Under the pieces are notes generated by a model. The model did no database searches. It had not been told where the DNA came from and saw nothing but the letters and a program-made list of their open reading frames with translations. Of a stretch of 64,000 nt of DNA, positions 28,040-36,755 are shown in pieces. Made by a program: the position numbers and the translations under genes. The stretch lies in NCBI RefSeq assembly GCF_000271305.1, contig NZ_AKGD01000002.1, positions 248,001 to 312,000 on the forward strand, written 5' to 3'. The stretch comes from Hydrocarboniphaga effusa AP103. Lineage in GTDB: Bacteria > Pseudomonadota > Gammaproteobacteria > Nevskiales > Nevskiaceae. The first letter of the stretch is position 1; each line of letters opens with the position of its first letter.

Positions 28040-28300
28040 GTGAAGAAGCGGTTCAGCGAAGAGCAGATCATCGGATTTCTGAAGGAAGCGGATGCCGGCG
28101 TGCCGATCAAGGAGCTGTGCCGGCGGCACGGGTTCTCGGACGCCAGCTACTACCTGTGGCGGAGCAAGTTCGGCGGCATGGACGTGTCGGATGCCAAACG
28201 GCTGAAGGCGCTGGAAGTCGAGAACGCGCGACTGAAGAAGATGCTGGCGGAGAGCCTTCTGGAAACGGAGGTGATCCGTGAGGTTCTGCGAAAAAAGTGA
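28040..28300 (+). CDS. IS3-family transposase OrfA
   Basis: 86 residues. The GTG at 28040 is preferred: AAGGAG ends 7 bases before it, and the product then starts [14 protein letters not shown] as in relatives. An upstream TTG at 28034 is too close to that ribosome site. Contains the helix-turn-helix ([24 protein letters not shown]) followed by a leucine-zipper-like helix. Binds the element ends. Confidence 0.92.
   Translation: MKKRFSEEQIIGFLKEADAGVPIKELCRRHGFSDASYYLWRSKFGGMDVSDAKRLKALEVENARLKKMLAESLLETEVIREVLRKK
28291..28297 (+). promoter_or_regulatory. Programmed -1 frameshift site
   Basis: The heptamer A-AAA-AAG lies in the zero frame immediately before the OrfA stop codon. OrfB is in the -1 frame, so slippage here gives the OrfAB fusion transposase used by IS3 elements. 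Confidence 0.8.
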
Positions 28301-29160
28301 TGACCGCACCGGCTCGACGCGAGGCGGTGTGGGAGATGAAATCGCTGGGACTGACAGAGCGACGTGCGCTGACGGCGATCGGCATGAGTGCCAGTTCGCT
28401 GCGCTACGTGCCAGCGCCGGACCGCAACGTCGATCTTCGGCGGAAGATCGTGGCGCTGGCGCAGAAATATCGGCGTTACGGCGCGGAGATGATCTACCTG
28501 AAGCTGCGGCAGGATGGCCTGCAGGTGAACCACAAGCGCGTGGATCGGCTGTACGCACTGGAGAAACTGCATGTGCGCCGGCGTCGCCGAAAGAAGGTAC
28601 CGCCAGCGAACCGTCAGCCGCTGATCCGTCCCAGCGCGGCGAACGAGATCTGGTCGATCGATTTCATCTTCGACCGGATCGCATCGGGTCGCGCGCTCAA
28701 GTGTCTGGTCATCGTCGACGACGCGACGCACGAAGCGGTTGCCGTGATGGCTCAGCACAGCATCGGCGGCCACCAGCTCACGCGGATGCTCGACGAAGTT
28801 TGCGCGCGTCGCGGCAAGCCGTCGGTGATCCGCTCGGACAACGGCCGCGAACTGATCGGCAAGGCCATGCTGACCTGGGCACATCGAAACGGCGTCACGC
28901 TGCGACAGATCGAACCGGGCAAGCCCAATCAGAACGCCTACGTCGAATCTTTCAACGGACGCCTGCGCGATGAATGCCTCAACGAGCACTGGTTCGTCAG
29001 CCTCGCGCACGCGCAGGCGGTGATCAACGCCTGGGTCCGTGAGTACAACGAGGAGCGACCGAAGAAAGCGCTCGGCGGACTGACGCCCGCCAGCTATGCA
29101 AAGCAGTTGGCCGCAAAGGCCGTTACATTAACCTCGGATTCCAAAACCGCCTGCTACTGA
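28300..29160 (+). CDS. IS3-family transposase OrfB (DDE integrase)
   Basis: 286 residues from the ATG at 28300 (or one more from a GTG at 28297), in the -1 frame relative to OrfA. Most OrfB is expected as part of an OrfAB fusion. Seen: an HTH_21-like region, then the catalytic core with Asp in WSIDFIFD, Asp in IRSDNGRE, and Glu in [16 protein letters not shown], thus a complete DDE triad. The C-terminus [19 protein letters not shown] is typical. No internal stop is present. Confidence 0.94.
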   Translation: MTAPARREAVWEMKSLGLTERRALTAIGMSASSLRYVPAPDRNVDLRRKIVALAQKYRRYGAEMIYLKLRQDGLQVNHKRVDRLYALEKLHVRRRRRKKVPPANRQPLIRPSAANEIWSIDFIFDRIASGRALKCLVIVDDATHEAVAVMAQHSIGGHQLTRMLDEVCARRGKPSVIRSDNGRELIGKAMLTWAHRNGVTLRQIEPGKPNQNAYVESFNGRLRDECLNEHWFVSLAHAQAVINAWVREYNEERPKKALGGLTPASYAKQLAAKAVTLTSDSKTACY

Positions 29161-29175
29161 ACGCGGGGGGACGTC
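29136..29175 (-). repeat. IS right terminal inverted repeat
   Basis: Read on the minus strand it starts GACGTCCCCCCGCGTTCAG and ends GGTTTTGGAATCC, matching the left end. The GGAAGC target duplication follows at 29176-29181. Confidence 0.85.
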
Positions 29176-29407
29176 GGAAGCTTCTTGTTGTAACTTTAGA
29201 GAGGAGAGCAAGTTCGGCGTTATGTTAAGAACCTTGTAATTCACCACCTTTTCGCGGGCACTGGCAGTCTCGTTAACGCGCAGGCCTGGAAGAGAGGAGC
29301 ATGCCGAACTGGTAAATACGAGTAATCCAGTAATGCACCAAGCAGAAAGTGAGGAAATCAACTGATGTAAGGACGCCTCGGTAGTGCGGGCGGGAGTTTT
29401 TCTCATT

Positions 29408-30628
29408 CTATTCCCGCTCTGAATCATCAATGTATGCGGGATAAAGACGATCGGAGTCCAGCCAATCAACAGAGAGGTTGTAAATCGGCTCGGGTAGGGT
29501 TTGCATCGGGGGACGAATCGGATTCAGCCTCGAAGCGCGACTGGTTGCAGTGAGAAAATCCTGCTTCAGGCGCGGAGCACCTACGATACTTAACGGACCT
29601 CTATGCAGGCCTAGTCGCGGCGTGAGCGGTAGGCTCAAACTGAGACCAGCTAGTTGGTCTTTATCGTCGACCTGGAAGACAACCCCTACAGAAAAATCTC
29701 CAATAAAGCGGTTGGCGCTTGCGTAGACTCCGTAGTCGCCATAGAAGAATTTCCCTCCTCCAACTTCGAAGGCCGTGTTCCAAGATCTGACCCACTGCAT
29801 CTGACTGGCGACAGCAACTTCTCGACTGGGATAATCCAAGCTGTTGTCTTGTGATGGTTCATACTTCCCAAGCGTTACCTTGGTCCGCCCGGAACCGCGG
29901 CCCCAGAAGTAAGCAGCTTCAACGTTGGCAAAGTCATACTGAATCTTATTGACATACGTACGGCCTCCTGTAGCGACGCCAATTGCTCCCCGGAAAGGGT
30001 GGCTCGCCAGCTGAAGGGCATATTCACGTATCCCATCCTTCACGCCATAGAAATCGTATTCATTTCCATCGCGAAATGATCGACTTTCATCTATTAAAAT
30101 ATTGGACGTTATATACGCACCTAGCCCAAAAGGGCCCTGAGCTCTGACGCTATACTGAAAAGCAGCTGAATGCTCAAAATCTTTTGAGGTGGTATCTGTA
30201 GTAAAGCGATCCTCAACTCCTAGACGCAACTCTATTCCAAAAGGATACTCAGCAGTCTGCCAGAATGGAACCGGATCGAGCTGTGAAATCCAGCGCGTCG
30301 AGGAGTATCTCAGGGTATTACAGTCCAATTCGGAGAGTACTAAAGGAATACCATAGCGGCTTTGGATATAAGTGATCTTTGCCGCTTCTGCATGAGCAAT
30401 ACCGCAGGCGGCCGCACCAGAGTCCTTCTGGTTCCGAAAAAAAGCTGCATTCTCGCCAGCTACTACTTTTCGGTGGTCTACCTCCGCCAGCTTCACATTT
30501 CTGAGACCGCGTTCAGAAAATTCACTGTGATCGGGTTGCCGATCAATAGATGTGTCAGCCTCTGCCCTGCCGACAGCAAAGGCCATCGTAGTCAATGCAA
30601 GCGATACCGCGACGGCCTTTTTGTTCAT
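29408..30628 (-). CDS. YjbH-like exopolysaccharide envelope protein
   Basis: 406 residues with a signal peptide ending RAEA. The body is rich in aromatic beta strands (for example RAQGPFGLGAYITSNILIDE, and VASQMQWVRSWNTAFEVGGG) typical of an outer-membrane barrel. The C-terminal stretch with LPEPIYNLSVDWLDSDRLYP is characteristic of YjbH-type proteins found with exopolysaccharide genes. Unlike Wza it is probably a periplasmic/outer-membrane assembly factor. It lies between wzc and the broken wza, with 2 bases to the next start. The family call rests on memory of motifs and context. Confidence 0.72.
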   Translation of the reverse strand: MNKKAVAVSLALTTMAFAVGRAEADTSIDRQPDHSEFSERGLRNVKLAEVDHRKVVAGENAAFFRNQKDSGAAACGIAHAEAAKITYIQSRYGIPLVLSELDCNTLRYSSTRWISQLDPVPFWQTAEYPFGIELRLGVEDRFTTDTTSKDFEHSAAFQYSVRAQGPFGLGAYITSNILIDESRSFRDGNEYDFYGVKDGIREYALQLASHPFRGAIGVATGGRTYVNKIQYDFANVEAAYFWGRGSGRTKVTLGKYEPSQDNSLDYPSREVAVASQMQWVRSWNTAFEVGGGKFFYGDYGVYASANRFIGDFSVGVVFQVDDKDQLAGLSLSLPLTPRLGLHRGPLSIVGAPRLKQDFLTATSRASRLNPIRPPMQTLPEPIYNLSVDWLDSDRLYPAYIDDSERE

Positions 30629-30740
30629 GGAAGTAAATTGCAGCAGTCAATTTTGCGCTTTATTAATGGGCATATGCCTGGCCACTTTGGCCGCGATCTT
30701 AGTTAATGTCGCGGTAAATCGAAGGCGTCAATCAGAGCAG

Positions 30741-32987
30741 TTAGCGAATATCTGTGCTGTATTTGGTGTTGTATGCCCCGCCATAGGCACTGAAATAACC
30801 ATAATACCCGCCACCACTTTGCCCAACTTGATTGAACACTGTTCCTTTTATCTGCACGCCAGCCTGACGCAAGCGGCGGACAGTTTCTTCAACACTCCGC
30901 ATCGGGTGGGCACCTTCTTTTAGTACAAGTAGCACGCACCCAGCCAATCGCCCTATTACGCTCGCATCTGTTACAGGGAGAACAGGCGGGGTATCGATGA
31001 TCACAAAGTCGGCTGCCTGAGATAATGTGTTCATCATTTGAATGAAGCGTTCGTGTAACAGCAGCTCAGATGGATTGGGAGGTGATGTCCCGTTGGTGAC
31101 CAAATGCAAATTTGCGATAGAAGTGCTACGTACAATGCTTTTTAAATCGGCATTGCCTGCGATATAGTCACTAATACCCGGTGTAGCGCCCTCAGCGAAG
31201 TATTTGTGCAGTCTTCCACGGCGCAAGTCGCTATCGACTACGATTACCTTCTTGCCGCTCTTTGCCAAAATTGCGGCAAGATTCATCGAGACGAATGACT
31301 TTCCCAGGCCCGCTGTTGGGCCAGTAAACATTATAATGTTATTAGGGGCTTCCAACAGCGCGAATTGAAGCGAAGTTCGGAGGCTGCGCAGGGCCTCAAT
31401 AGCAATGTTATCGGGCTCAGTTTCTGCCAAGATTTGCTGTTGAGTTTGCTTGCGTAGAAGTGCTTGAGCCAATCGCTTTTGGCTGGCTGTGTAAGGAATG
31501 GCGGCGTAAGTAGACAAACCAAGCAGCCTTTCGACCTCATCGGGATTATCAACGCCGCGCAGAAGAGCTTTTCTTAGAAAGATATATACGATTCCAATAA
31601 CTCCTCCAAAACCCAAGCACAAGGCGCCTACAAGAACTCCTTGGGGTTTGGATTTCTTGCTAGGAATCATGGGATAGTCGACGATCCGTACGTTTCCAAC
31701 GGTGCCTGCTTTAGCAACCTGTAGTTCCTGCACCGAGTTAAGGAGAGTCGTGTATATCTGCGTATTCACCTCCAAATCACGCATTAGGCTAAGGACTTCT
31801 TGCTGGGTTTCAGGAAGTGTCTCGGTACGCTTTTTTATTGAGCCTTGCTCTGCGTCGAGTGCTTTAATCTGAGCGTCCAGGGCCTGGACCACCGGATGTT
31901 GTGGCGTGAATCGCTGAATAGCTTGCTGCCGCTGCCCCATGATCTCTAAACGCTTGGTTTCAAGGTTTACAGACTGCTCCAGAACGAGCTCCGTTTCCTT
32001 CGTGACGTCAACCGAGCCTTGACGAAGTTGATAGCTATTCAACTTTGCCTGTGCGGCATCCACTCTTCCTCTAATTTCAGGTAATTGCTGCTGCAAAAAT
32101 TCCAGAGATTGTGCAGCTTCTGCCGAACGTCGCTCAACGTTTTGACGAACATAGGCGTCCTGAATCTGCCGGATGATGTCGGCGACAATAGTTGCAGATT
32201 CCCCTTCGACTTTTACGCTGATGATGCCTGACTGTTTCCCTTGCTCAACAACCGTAAGTCTTTCTCCAAGGCTGGTAAGCACATCTGCCCGAGCCCATCT
32301 GACGACCGAATATTGAGTCCCAGGAAATCCCTTCAAGTCTCTTACAAAGATTTCCACATGCCCTATTGGAGTCTCAGCTTTTGCGGAGGCCCCGACTCGC
32401 CCATTCAGAATGTTTTTGCCGTCGGGAGCTTTCAAACTATAGCTGTCGTCACCTGCGGCAACCACGGTGAATGTTTCTCCCACCCATGCCGGGGGGACTT
32501 CAAAAGTGCCAACCTCAAGGGTTTCGCCACTCCAAGCATATCCATTCTGTCCAAGCAATGGTTGTGCAAGCGTCTGATTTTCCCCGCGTTTGCGCGAGAT
32601 AAACGCACCAATAATCGGAAAATAATGGGGTTGAACTTCGACTAACAAATTGAGATTGTCGATAACTTTGTTCAAGACCATTCTGCTTTTGAGGATCTGG
32701 ATTTCTGCTTCGGTTTCCATAGGGGCGCCGAACAGAGTGGCCATGTCACCCAACGCGCTAGTCATACTCTTGCCATCTTGCTCCACTTGAACCAAGCCGT
32801 TGGCCTCATAGATTGGCCTGGCTGAAATCATATAGACGACGCCAAGAAAGCAAGTTGCTACGGTGCACAGGAAAATGACCCACCGTCCTGCCCAAAGGAT
32901 AGAAAGCAGTTGACCTAAGTCGAGCTCGTGCTCCTCATCTGGCCGGCCAATAAGATGGGCTGGCGCCTGCGAGGTCTCTTGCTTCAT
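30741..32987 (-). CDS. wzc: Tyrosine autokinase / chain-length regulator (Wzc-like)
   Basis: 748 residues, usual Wzc length. An N-terminal Wzz domain with one membrane segment near residues 33-55, a long periplasmic coiled coil, a second membrane segment near 460, then the BY-kinase domain: Walker A TGPTAGLGKS from residue 555, Walker A' VIVVDSDLRRG, Walker B FVIIDTPP. The tail (residues 727-743) holds six Tyr in YYGYFSAYGGAYNTKY, the autophosphorylation cluster. It works with Wza in export and is reset by a Wzb phosphatase (candidate at 36756-37187). Confidence 0.96.
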   Translation of the reverse strand: MKQETSQAPAHLIGRPDEEHELDLGQLLSILWAGRWVIFLCTVATCFLGVVYMISARPIYEANGLVQVEQDGKSMTSALGDMATLFGAPMETEAEIQILKSRMVLNKVIDNLNLLVEVQPHYFPIIGAFISRKRGENQTLAQPLLGQNGYAWSGETLEVGTFEVPPAWVGETFTVVAAGDDSYSLKAPDGKNILNGRVGASAKAETPIGHVEIFVRDLKGFPGTQYSVVRWARADVLTSLGERLTVVEQGKQSGIISVKVEGESATIVADIIRQIQDAYVRQNVERRSAEAAQSLEFLQQQLPEIRGRVDAAQAKLNSYQLRQGSVDVTKETELVLEQSVNLETKRLEIMGQRQQAIQRFTPQHPVVQALDAQIKALDAEQGSIKKRTETLPETQQEVLSLMRDLEVNTQIYTTLLNSVQELQVAKAGTVGNVRIVDYPMIPSKKSKPQGVLVGALCLGFGGVIGIVYIFLRKALLRGVDNPDEVERLLGLSTYAAIPYTASQKRLAQALLRKQTQQQILAETEPDNIAIEALRSLRTSLQFALLEAPNNIIMFTGPTAGLGKSFVSMNLAAILAKSGKKVIVVDSDLRRGRLHKYFAEGATPGISDYIAGNADLKSIVRSTSIANLHLVTNGTSPPNPSELLLHERFIQMMNTLSQAADFVIIDTPPVLPVTDASVIGRLAGCVLLVLKEGAHPMRSVEETVRRLRQAGVQIKGTVFNQVGQSGGGYYGYFSAYGGAYNTKYSTDIR

Positions 32988-33010
32988 ATAATGTGAATCC
33001 TTGAAAATTA

Positions 33011-34087
33011 TTATTGAGTCAGGCGGTCGATCTGGAAAACGGCGGAGATCGTGGGCAGCAGCTGATTGATCACACTATTATATTGAGCAAACGCCGTGGC
33101 TTTTACATATACAACGTCACGAGGCTGCAAATTAAACTCTCCTGCTAGCAGCATTCCACTAGGCGTAGACATATCCAATGCATAGATAAGCGCGGGCTTT
33201 TGAGGATTCGGTTGACGCCGAAAAATAAGCACACCGGAATCGTTTGCGGTCAATCGATCTAGCCCACCTGATTTCGTAAGGGCCTCCGTCAGGCTCATGC
33301 GTTGCTGGCCCATTACAACCGGGGCCTGCTTAGCTAACTCGCCAAGTACAAAAACCTGATCATTTCCCGTATCTGGAACATGCACGATATCGCCAGCATT
33401 CAGTTGTGGGTTAATGGCTGGGCTATTGCCAGACAGTAAGCTGGCGAGGTCTATTTCGTAGCTTGTGTCGCCGCGAATCAATATGGCTATGCGCCTGCTG
33501 GCAGTTGTATTCAGCCCCCCGCGTTCATTGAGGGCTTCAATAACTCCTTTAGGTGTATCGTCTAAGGTTACAACACCAGGATTTTTAACTTCCCCAGTAA
33601 CTTGAATTCGACCAGAGCGGAATGATGCCACGCGAACATCGACCTGAGGTTTATTCACCACAACTGATAATCTGTCGGAAATATACTCACGGACTTGGCG
33701 AACGGTCATGCCGCCAGCCTTGAAGACGCCAACATAAGGGAAATGAAGAGTTCCATCCGCCGCTACCAGCTGACCTGCAGAAATAGGATCTCGGGTTGTG
33801 GCGCCGAAGGGATTGGTTAACTCTAAATGATCCCAAACTACAATTTGTAGGATGTCTCCGGAGCCCACAATATACTCGTTGAGATTATGAAGATCTAAAG
33901 GAACTAATCCTTCGGTTGAGGGATGTGATGAGGGTTGCTCTGCAATGAGAGTTGGAGTGATTTCAAGAACTTCGTAAGGCGGGGAGTTCGAAAAGCCACT
34001 TTCGTTGACATTGATACGCAGTCCAGGCACACAGCCCGTGACCCAAAGTAAGGTGGCTAGTAGACAACTGGACGTGAATCCACGCAT
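33011..34087 (-). CDS. wza: Polysaccharide export outer-membrane lipoprotein (Wza-like)
   Basis: 358 residues. Signal with lipobox VTGC (Cys near 19), then PGLRI. The poly-export motif YIVGSGDILQIVVWD is near residue 72, followed by repeated SLBB folds (DVRVASFRSGRIQVTGEV and DIVHVPDTGNDQVFVLGEL), and a C-terminal amphipathic helix as in the Wza outer-membrane pore. Forms the octameric export channel with Wzc. This copy is intact, while its paralog downstream is disrupted. It is the first gene after a terminator, so it probably has its own promoter. Confidence 0.95.
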   Translation of the reverse strand: MRGFTSSCLLATLLWVTGCVPGLRINVNESGFSNSPPYEVLEITPTLIAEQPSSHPSTEGLVPLDLHNLNEYIVGSGDILQIVVWDHLELTNPFGATTRDPISAGQLVAADGTLHFPYVGVFKAGGMTVRQVREYISDRLSVVVNKPQVDVRVASFRSGRIQVTGEVKNPGVVTLDDTPKGVIEALNERGGLNTTASRRIAILIRGDTSYEIDLASLLSGNSPAINPQLNAGDIVHVPDTGNDQVFVLGELAKQAPVVMGQQRMSLTEALTKSGGLDRLTANDSGVLIFRRQPNPQKPALIYALDMSTPSGMLLAGEFNLQPRDVVYVKATAFAQYNSVINQLLPTISAVFQIDRLTQ

Positions 34088-34127
34088 TACATAATCCCTT
34101 AGGGTAGTTTTTTATATACGATAATAA

Positions 34128-34150
34128 GGCAACCCGCTTAACGGGTTGCC
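34128..34150 (-). terminator. Intrinsic terminator after the sugar transferase gene
   Basis: On the minus strand GGCAACCCG and CGGGTTGCC form a 9-bp stem with loop TTAAG, followed by TTATTATCG. It lies about 33 bases downstream of the gene 34183-35442 and just upstream of the wza start. The AT-rich stretch after it (TATATAAAAAAC) could contain the wza promoter. Confidence 0.8.
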
Positions 34151-34182
34151 TTTAAAGGCGCAGAGTATTCTAGGAGGCGCGG

Positions 34183-35442
34183 CTAATAGGCACCGCGTTG
34201 CCGAAAGGGAACAGCGACAGTTTCGAAAAGATACTTGATGTCCTTCCAAAAGGACCATTCTGTAGCATATTTAACTGCGTGCTCGAACTGCTCGTCATAC
34301 GGGTGATCGCTACGAAAATAAAGCTGCCACGGTCCAGTAAGACCTGGGCGCAGGCGTTTATATAGACGAAAGTAACTTCCCCAGCGGTCGCGCTCGTCGA
34401 CGGCAATCGGGCGGGGGCCTACAAGGCTCATCTCGCCAACAAGCACGTTGAAAAGTTGTGGCAGCTCGTCCAGCGAGGTTTTACGCAGAACTTTGCCGAT
34501 TTTGGTCACGCGTGGATCGTTGCGAAGCTTGAAGAACTGCGCGTATTCGGCTGCGGCAACCGGGTCTTTCTGCAGTACTTCCTCCAGCAGTTCCTCCGCA
34601 TTGACCACCATGGTGCGGAACTTCCAGCACGGGAAGATGCGGCCGTGCTGCCCCACGCGGCGCTGCGCATAGAACACTGGTCCCTTCTCCTGCTTGATGG
34701 CGAAGTACAGGAACAGGAATACGGGGCTCAGCATCAGCAGGATGCAGAGGGCGCCCATGAAGTCCAGGCTGCGCTTGAGCCACTCGTTCGGCACCTTGGC
34801 GGTGTCGGCCTCGTCGCCGATCAGGTCCAGGTCTTCGCCGATCTCGGATTTGTTGAGGCAGCCGTAGCGGTCGCAGAACAGGTACAGGTGCTGGTCGCGA
34901 TCGTCGACCAGCGTTGCAAGGTCCACCGGCACGCCCAGTGCGTTGAGGGCGGAGGTGCGGACCACTTGGGCTTCCATCGCCAATACCAGGGCCAGGTCGT
35001 GGCGCAGGTGCTTTTGATGCGCGGTGAGCTTGGCCCGGGTGTTGGTGGGCCTGAGCAATGCGCTTTCGATGGCGGAGCGCAGCCCTGCGAAGGTGCGCGT
35101 GTTCTCCATGCGTGCGTCGTGCATGGTGATGCTGCGTTCCATGAGCTCCTTGGGGTTCATCTCGCCGCGCTGGCCGGCGAGTTCGGCCGAGGCTACGGAG
35201 CACACGGCGGCAAAGCGCCCTTGTACTTCGCTGGCATCCACGCTCGGGGCATGAAGCAAGGCGTCGTAGATGAGCGCCAGGTCAAAGAGTAGGGAATCGT
35301 TTTGCGACGCGGGCACGAACAAGCCGGCCCGATAGGTTTGTTTGACGTTGGCTTCGTGGATACGCAGCCGCACGTAGTGCAGCAGTTTGTCCGACGCAGA
35401 GTGGACGGCGAGAACCTGAGTTCTAGGGAGGTTTGGTGACAT
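34183..35442 (-). CDS. Initiating sugar-phosphate transferase with unusual N-terminal domain
   Basis: 419 residues. The C-terminal part (from about residue 225) is a bacterial sugar transferase: a membrane helix, KQEKGPVFYAQRRVGQHGR, KFRTM, then LRKTSLDELPQLFNVL and MSLVGPRPIAVDE. It attaches the first sugar phosphate to undecaprenyl phosphate. The usual four N-terminal membrane helices are missing. Instead there is a soluble, mostly helical region of about 220 residues with no motif I recognise. It shares the leftward direction with the second sugar transferase at 35531-36217 but is separated from wza by a terminator. Confidence 0.9.
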   Translation of the reverse strand: MSPNLPRTQVLAVHSASDKLLHYVRLRIHEANVKQTYRAGLFVPASQNDSLLFDLALIYDALLHAPSVDASEVQGRFAAVCSVASAELAGQRGEMNPKELMERSITMHDARMENTRTFAGLRSAIESALLRPTNTRAKLTAHQKHLRHDLALVLAMEAQVVRTSALNALGVPVDLATLVDDRDQHLYLFCDRYGCLNKSEIGEDLDLIGDEADTAKVPNEWLKRSLDFMGALCILLMLSPVFLFLYFAIKQEKGPVFYAQRRVGQHGRIFPCWKFRTMVVNAEELLEEVLQKDPVAAAEYAQFFKLRNDPRVTKIGKVLRKTSLDELPQLFNVLVGEMSLVGPRPIAVDERDRWGSYFRLYKRLRPGLTGPWQLYFRSDHPYDEQFEHAVKYATEWSFWKDIKYLFETVAVPFRQRGAY

Positions 35443-35530
35443 GGAATTGTTTACAGGATCAGTCCTGGAGCCGTGTCCCCCGACACCGGATCCAGACTCC
35501 CCTGTCCCCCGCTGGTGATGGTTGGCTGTC

Positions 35531-36217
35531 TTAACCGCCGTGAATCATAAGCAAGGTGCGGGCAACGATGCGAGCATCCAGCGACAGGCTAGCCCTTTCG
35601 ATATAGCTGCGATCGAGGGCCAGGCGGCGGCGCAGATCGGTCTCTTCGTGCAGCCACCAGAGGCCGGTCAGGCCGGGGCGAACCGACAGGCTGAAGCGGG
35701 CGGCGCGGCCGGCACCGATGAGCTCTTCCTGCGAAAGCGGGCGCGGGCCGACCAGGTTCATGTCGCCGCGCAGCACGTTGATGAGCAGCGGAAGGTGATC
35801 GAGCTTGGTGCGCAGCAGAAAGCGGCCGAACTTGTCCATGGCCGGCTGCAGGCGGCCGGTGGAGGCGTCGTAATGGCGCAGCGAATCCGGCAGCATCGTC
35901 CGAAAGTAATAGCTGACGAACAGGTGGCCATGCAGGCCCAGGCGCTTGCGGCGGATGAAAACCGGGCGGCCCTGGCGGGCGAGCACCACCGCGATCACGA
36001 GGAAGGCCGGCAGGGAAACCAGTGCGGCCAGCAGGCCGATGGCCAGGCCAATGGGGCGCTTGAGGCTCCAGTACTTGCCGCGAAGCTCGGCAAAGTCTCG
36101 ATTGGCGACCTCTTGAGCCGTGTCGGTCAATGAAATGGCTCCCACGACCGGGCCGCGCGAAGCTGCCGAGGTCTTTGCCGTTTCAAGCGTGTAAATCGAT
36201 TCGTCGCCGCCAGCCAT
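35531..36217 (-). CDS. Second sugar-phosphate transferase, short form
   Basis: 228 residues, only the catalytic part of the WcaJ/RfbP family. About 50 polar residues, one membrane helix (IGLAIGLLAALVSLPAFLVI), GRPVFIRRKRLGLHG, then LRTKLDHLPLLINVL and MNLVGPRPLSQEE. The positions match those of the neighbour at 34183-35442, so the two are paralogs that may start different polymers or differ in sugar donor. High GC, unlike the middle of the island. The upstream 538-bp gap must hold its promoter. Confidence 0.88.
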   Translation of the reverse strand: MAGGDESIYTLETAKTSAASRGPVVGAISLTDTAQEVANRDFAELRGKYWSLKRPIGLAIGLLAALVSLPAFLVIAVVLARQGRPVFIRRKRLGLHGHLFVSYYFRTMLPDSLRHYDASTGRLQPAMDKFGRFLLRTKLDHLPLLINVLRGDMNLVGPRPLSQEELIGAGRAARFSLSVRPGLTGLWWLHEETDLRRRLALDRSYIERASLSLDARIVARTLLMIHGG

Positions 36218-36755
36218 ATGCTTTACTCAAAATTCCATCGGGTCGAAAACAGCAGTTCGGGAAGGCCCGGCACCGATACGTAAGATCAATAACCGTGCCA
36301 CATGACCTGAACATCAACTTTCCCTAACGTCATCCATGACGACCGCAATGTACTTTCACTGATCAGTGCCCGCATGAACGTAGTTCGCAGTATTGCACGC
36401 ACTTTGTTACACGCTGGTAACTGATGTTCTTCTATGCAAAGGCTTTTGTTCTGCCGCCATTGTAGCTTGCGAGTCTGTGGCGTGGATATCCAGCTCGCCA
36501 TACCCCGATTGGGGGGTACAGGGTTTTGTCTAGAAGTTTGGCGTCGCCACGGGTGAACCAAAGTGCGGCAGTCCCTTGGAAAAAGCGCTGAGTTGTTTGT
36601 TGTGTTGCCATCAGTCCGGACCAAATTGCGTGAACGTTTCCTGAATGCGCAATTCGCCACCGAATGGGCCAATGCACGGCCAATACGGAAGCGCGTTGAT
36701 TTCCTAGGTAGAATCGGGGTCTTTCCACCGCTGTACCGCTCATTCGGTCGTACTC
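36218..36755. other. Divergent intergenic region with short inverted repeat
   Basis: 538 bases between the sugar transferase (leftward) and the phosphatase (rightward). It should hold both promoters. The sequence TACCCCGATTGGGGGGTA near 36500 is a near-palindrome that could be an operator. No protein gene, RNA gene or family repeat is seen. Confidence 0.5.

Larger units (their letters stand above)
27973..29175 (+). mobile_element. IS3-family insertion sequence, IS407-like
   Basis: About 1203 bp with imperfect terminal repeats of about 40 bp (GACGTCCCCCCG at both ends) and flanking GGAAGC duplications. It holds two overlapping frames, OrfA and OrfB, joined by a slippery A-AAA-AAG site, the hallmark of IS3 elements. 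Both frames are open, so the element could be active. It interrupts the wza-like gene in opposite orientation. The subgroup is inferred from OrfA ([17 protein letters not shown]) and OrfB similarity. Confidence 0.93.
27058..29406 (-). pseudogene. Second polysaccharide export gene (wza-like), broken by an IS element
   Basis: The 5' part (29406 to 29176, 77 codons) starts with a lipoprotein-like signal, then SSLPGLRVNE and NITPNLLSSLKLQQEAS. The 3' part (27966 to 27058, 302 residues) resumes with KLSALPSVNSSG and contains the export motif YKVGPGDVLQIIVWD, two SLBB-type regions and a C-terminal amphipathic helix. Removing the element plus one copy of the duplicated GGAAGC rejoins the frame exactly, giving 379 residues, close to the intact paralog at 33011-34087. 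As it stands no full-length protein can be made, and the frame continues into IS sequence at both breaks. Confidence 0.93.
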
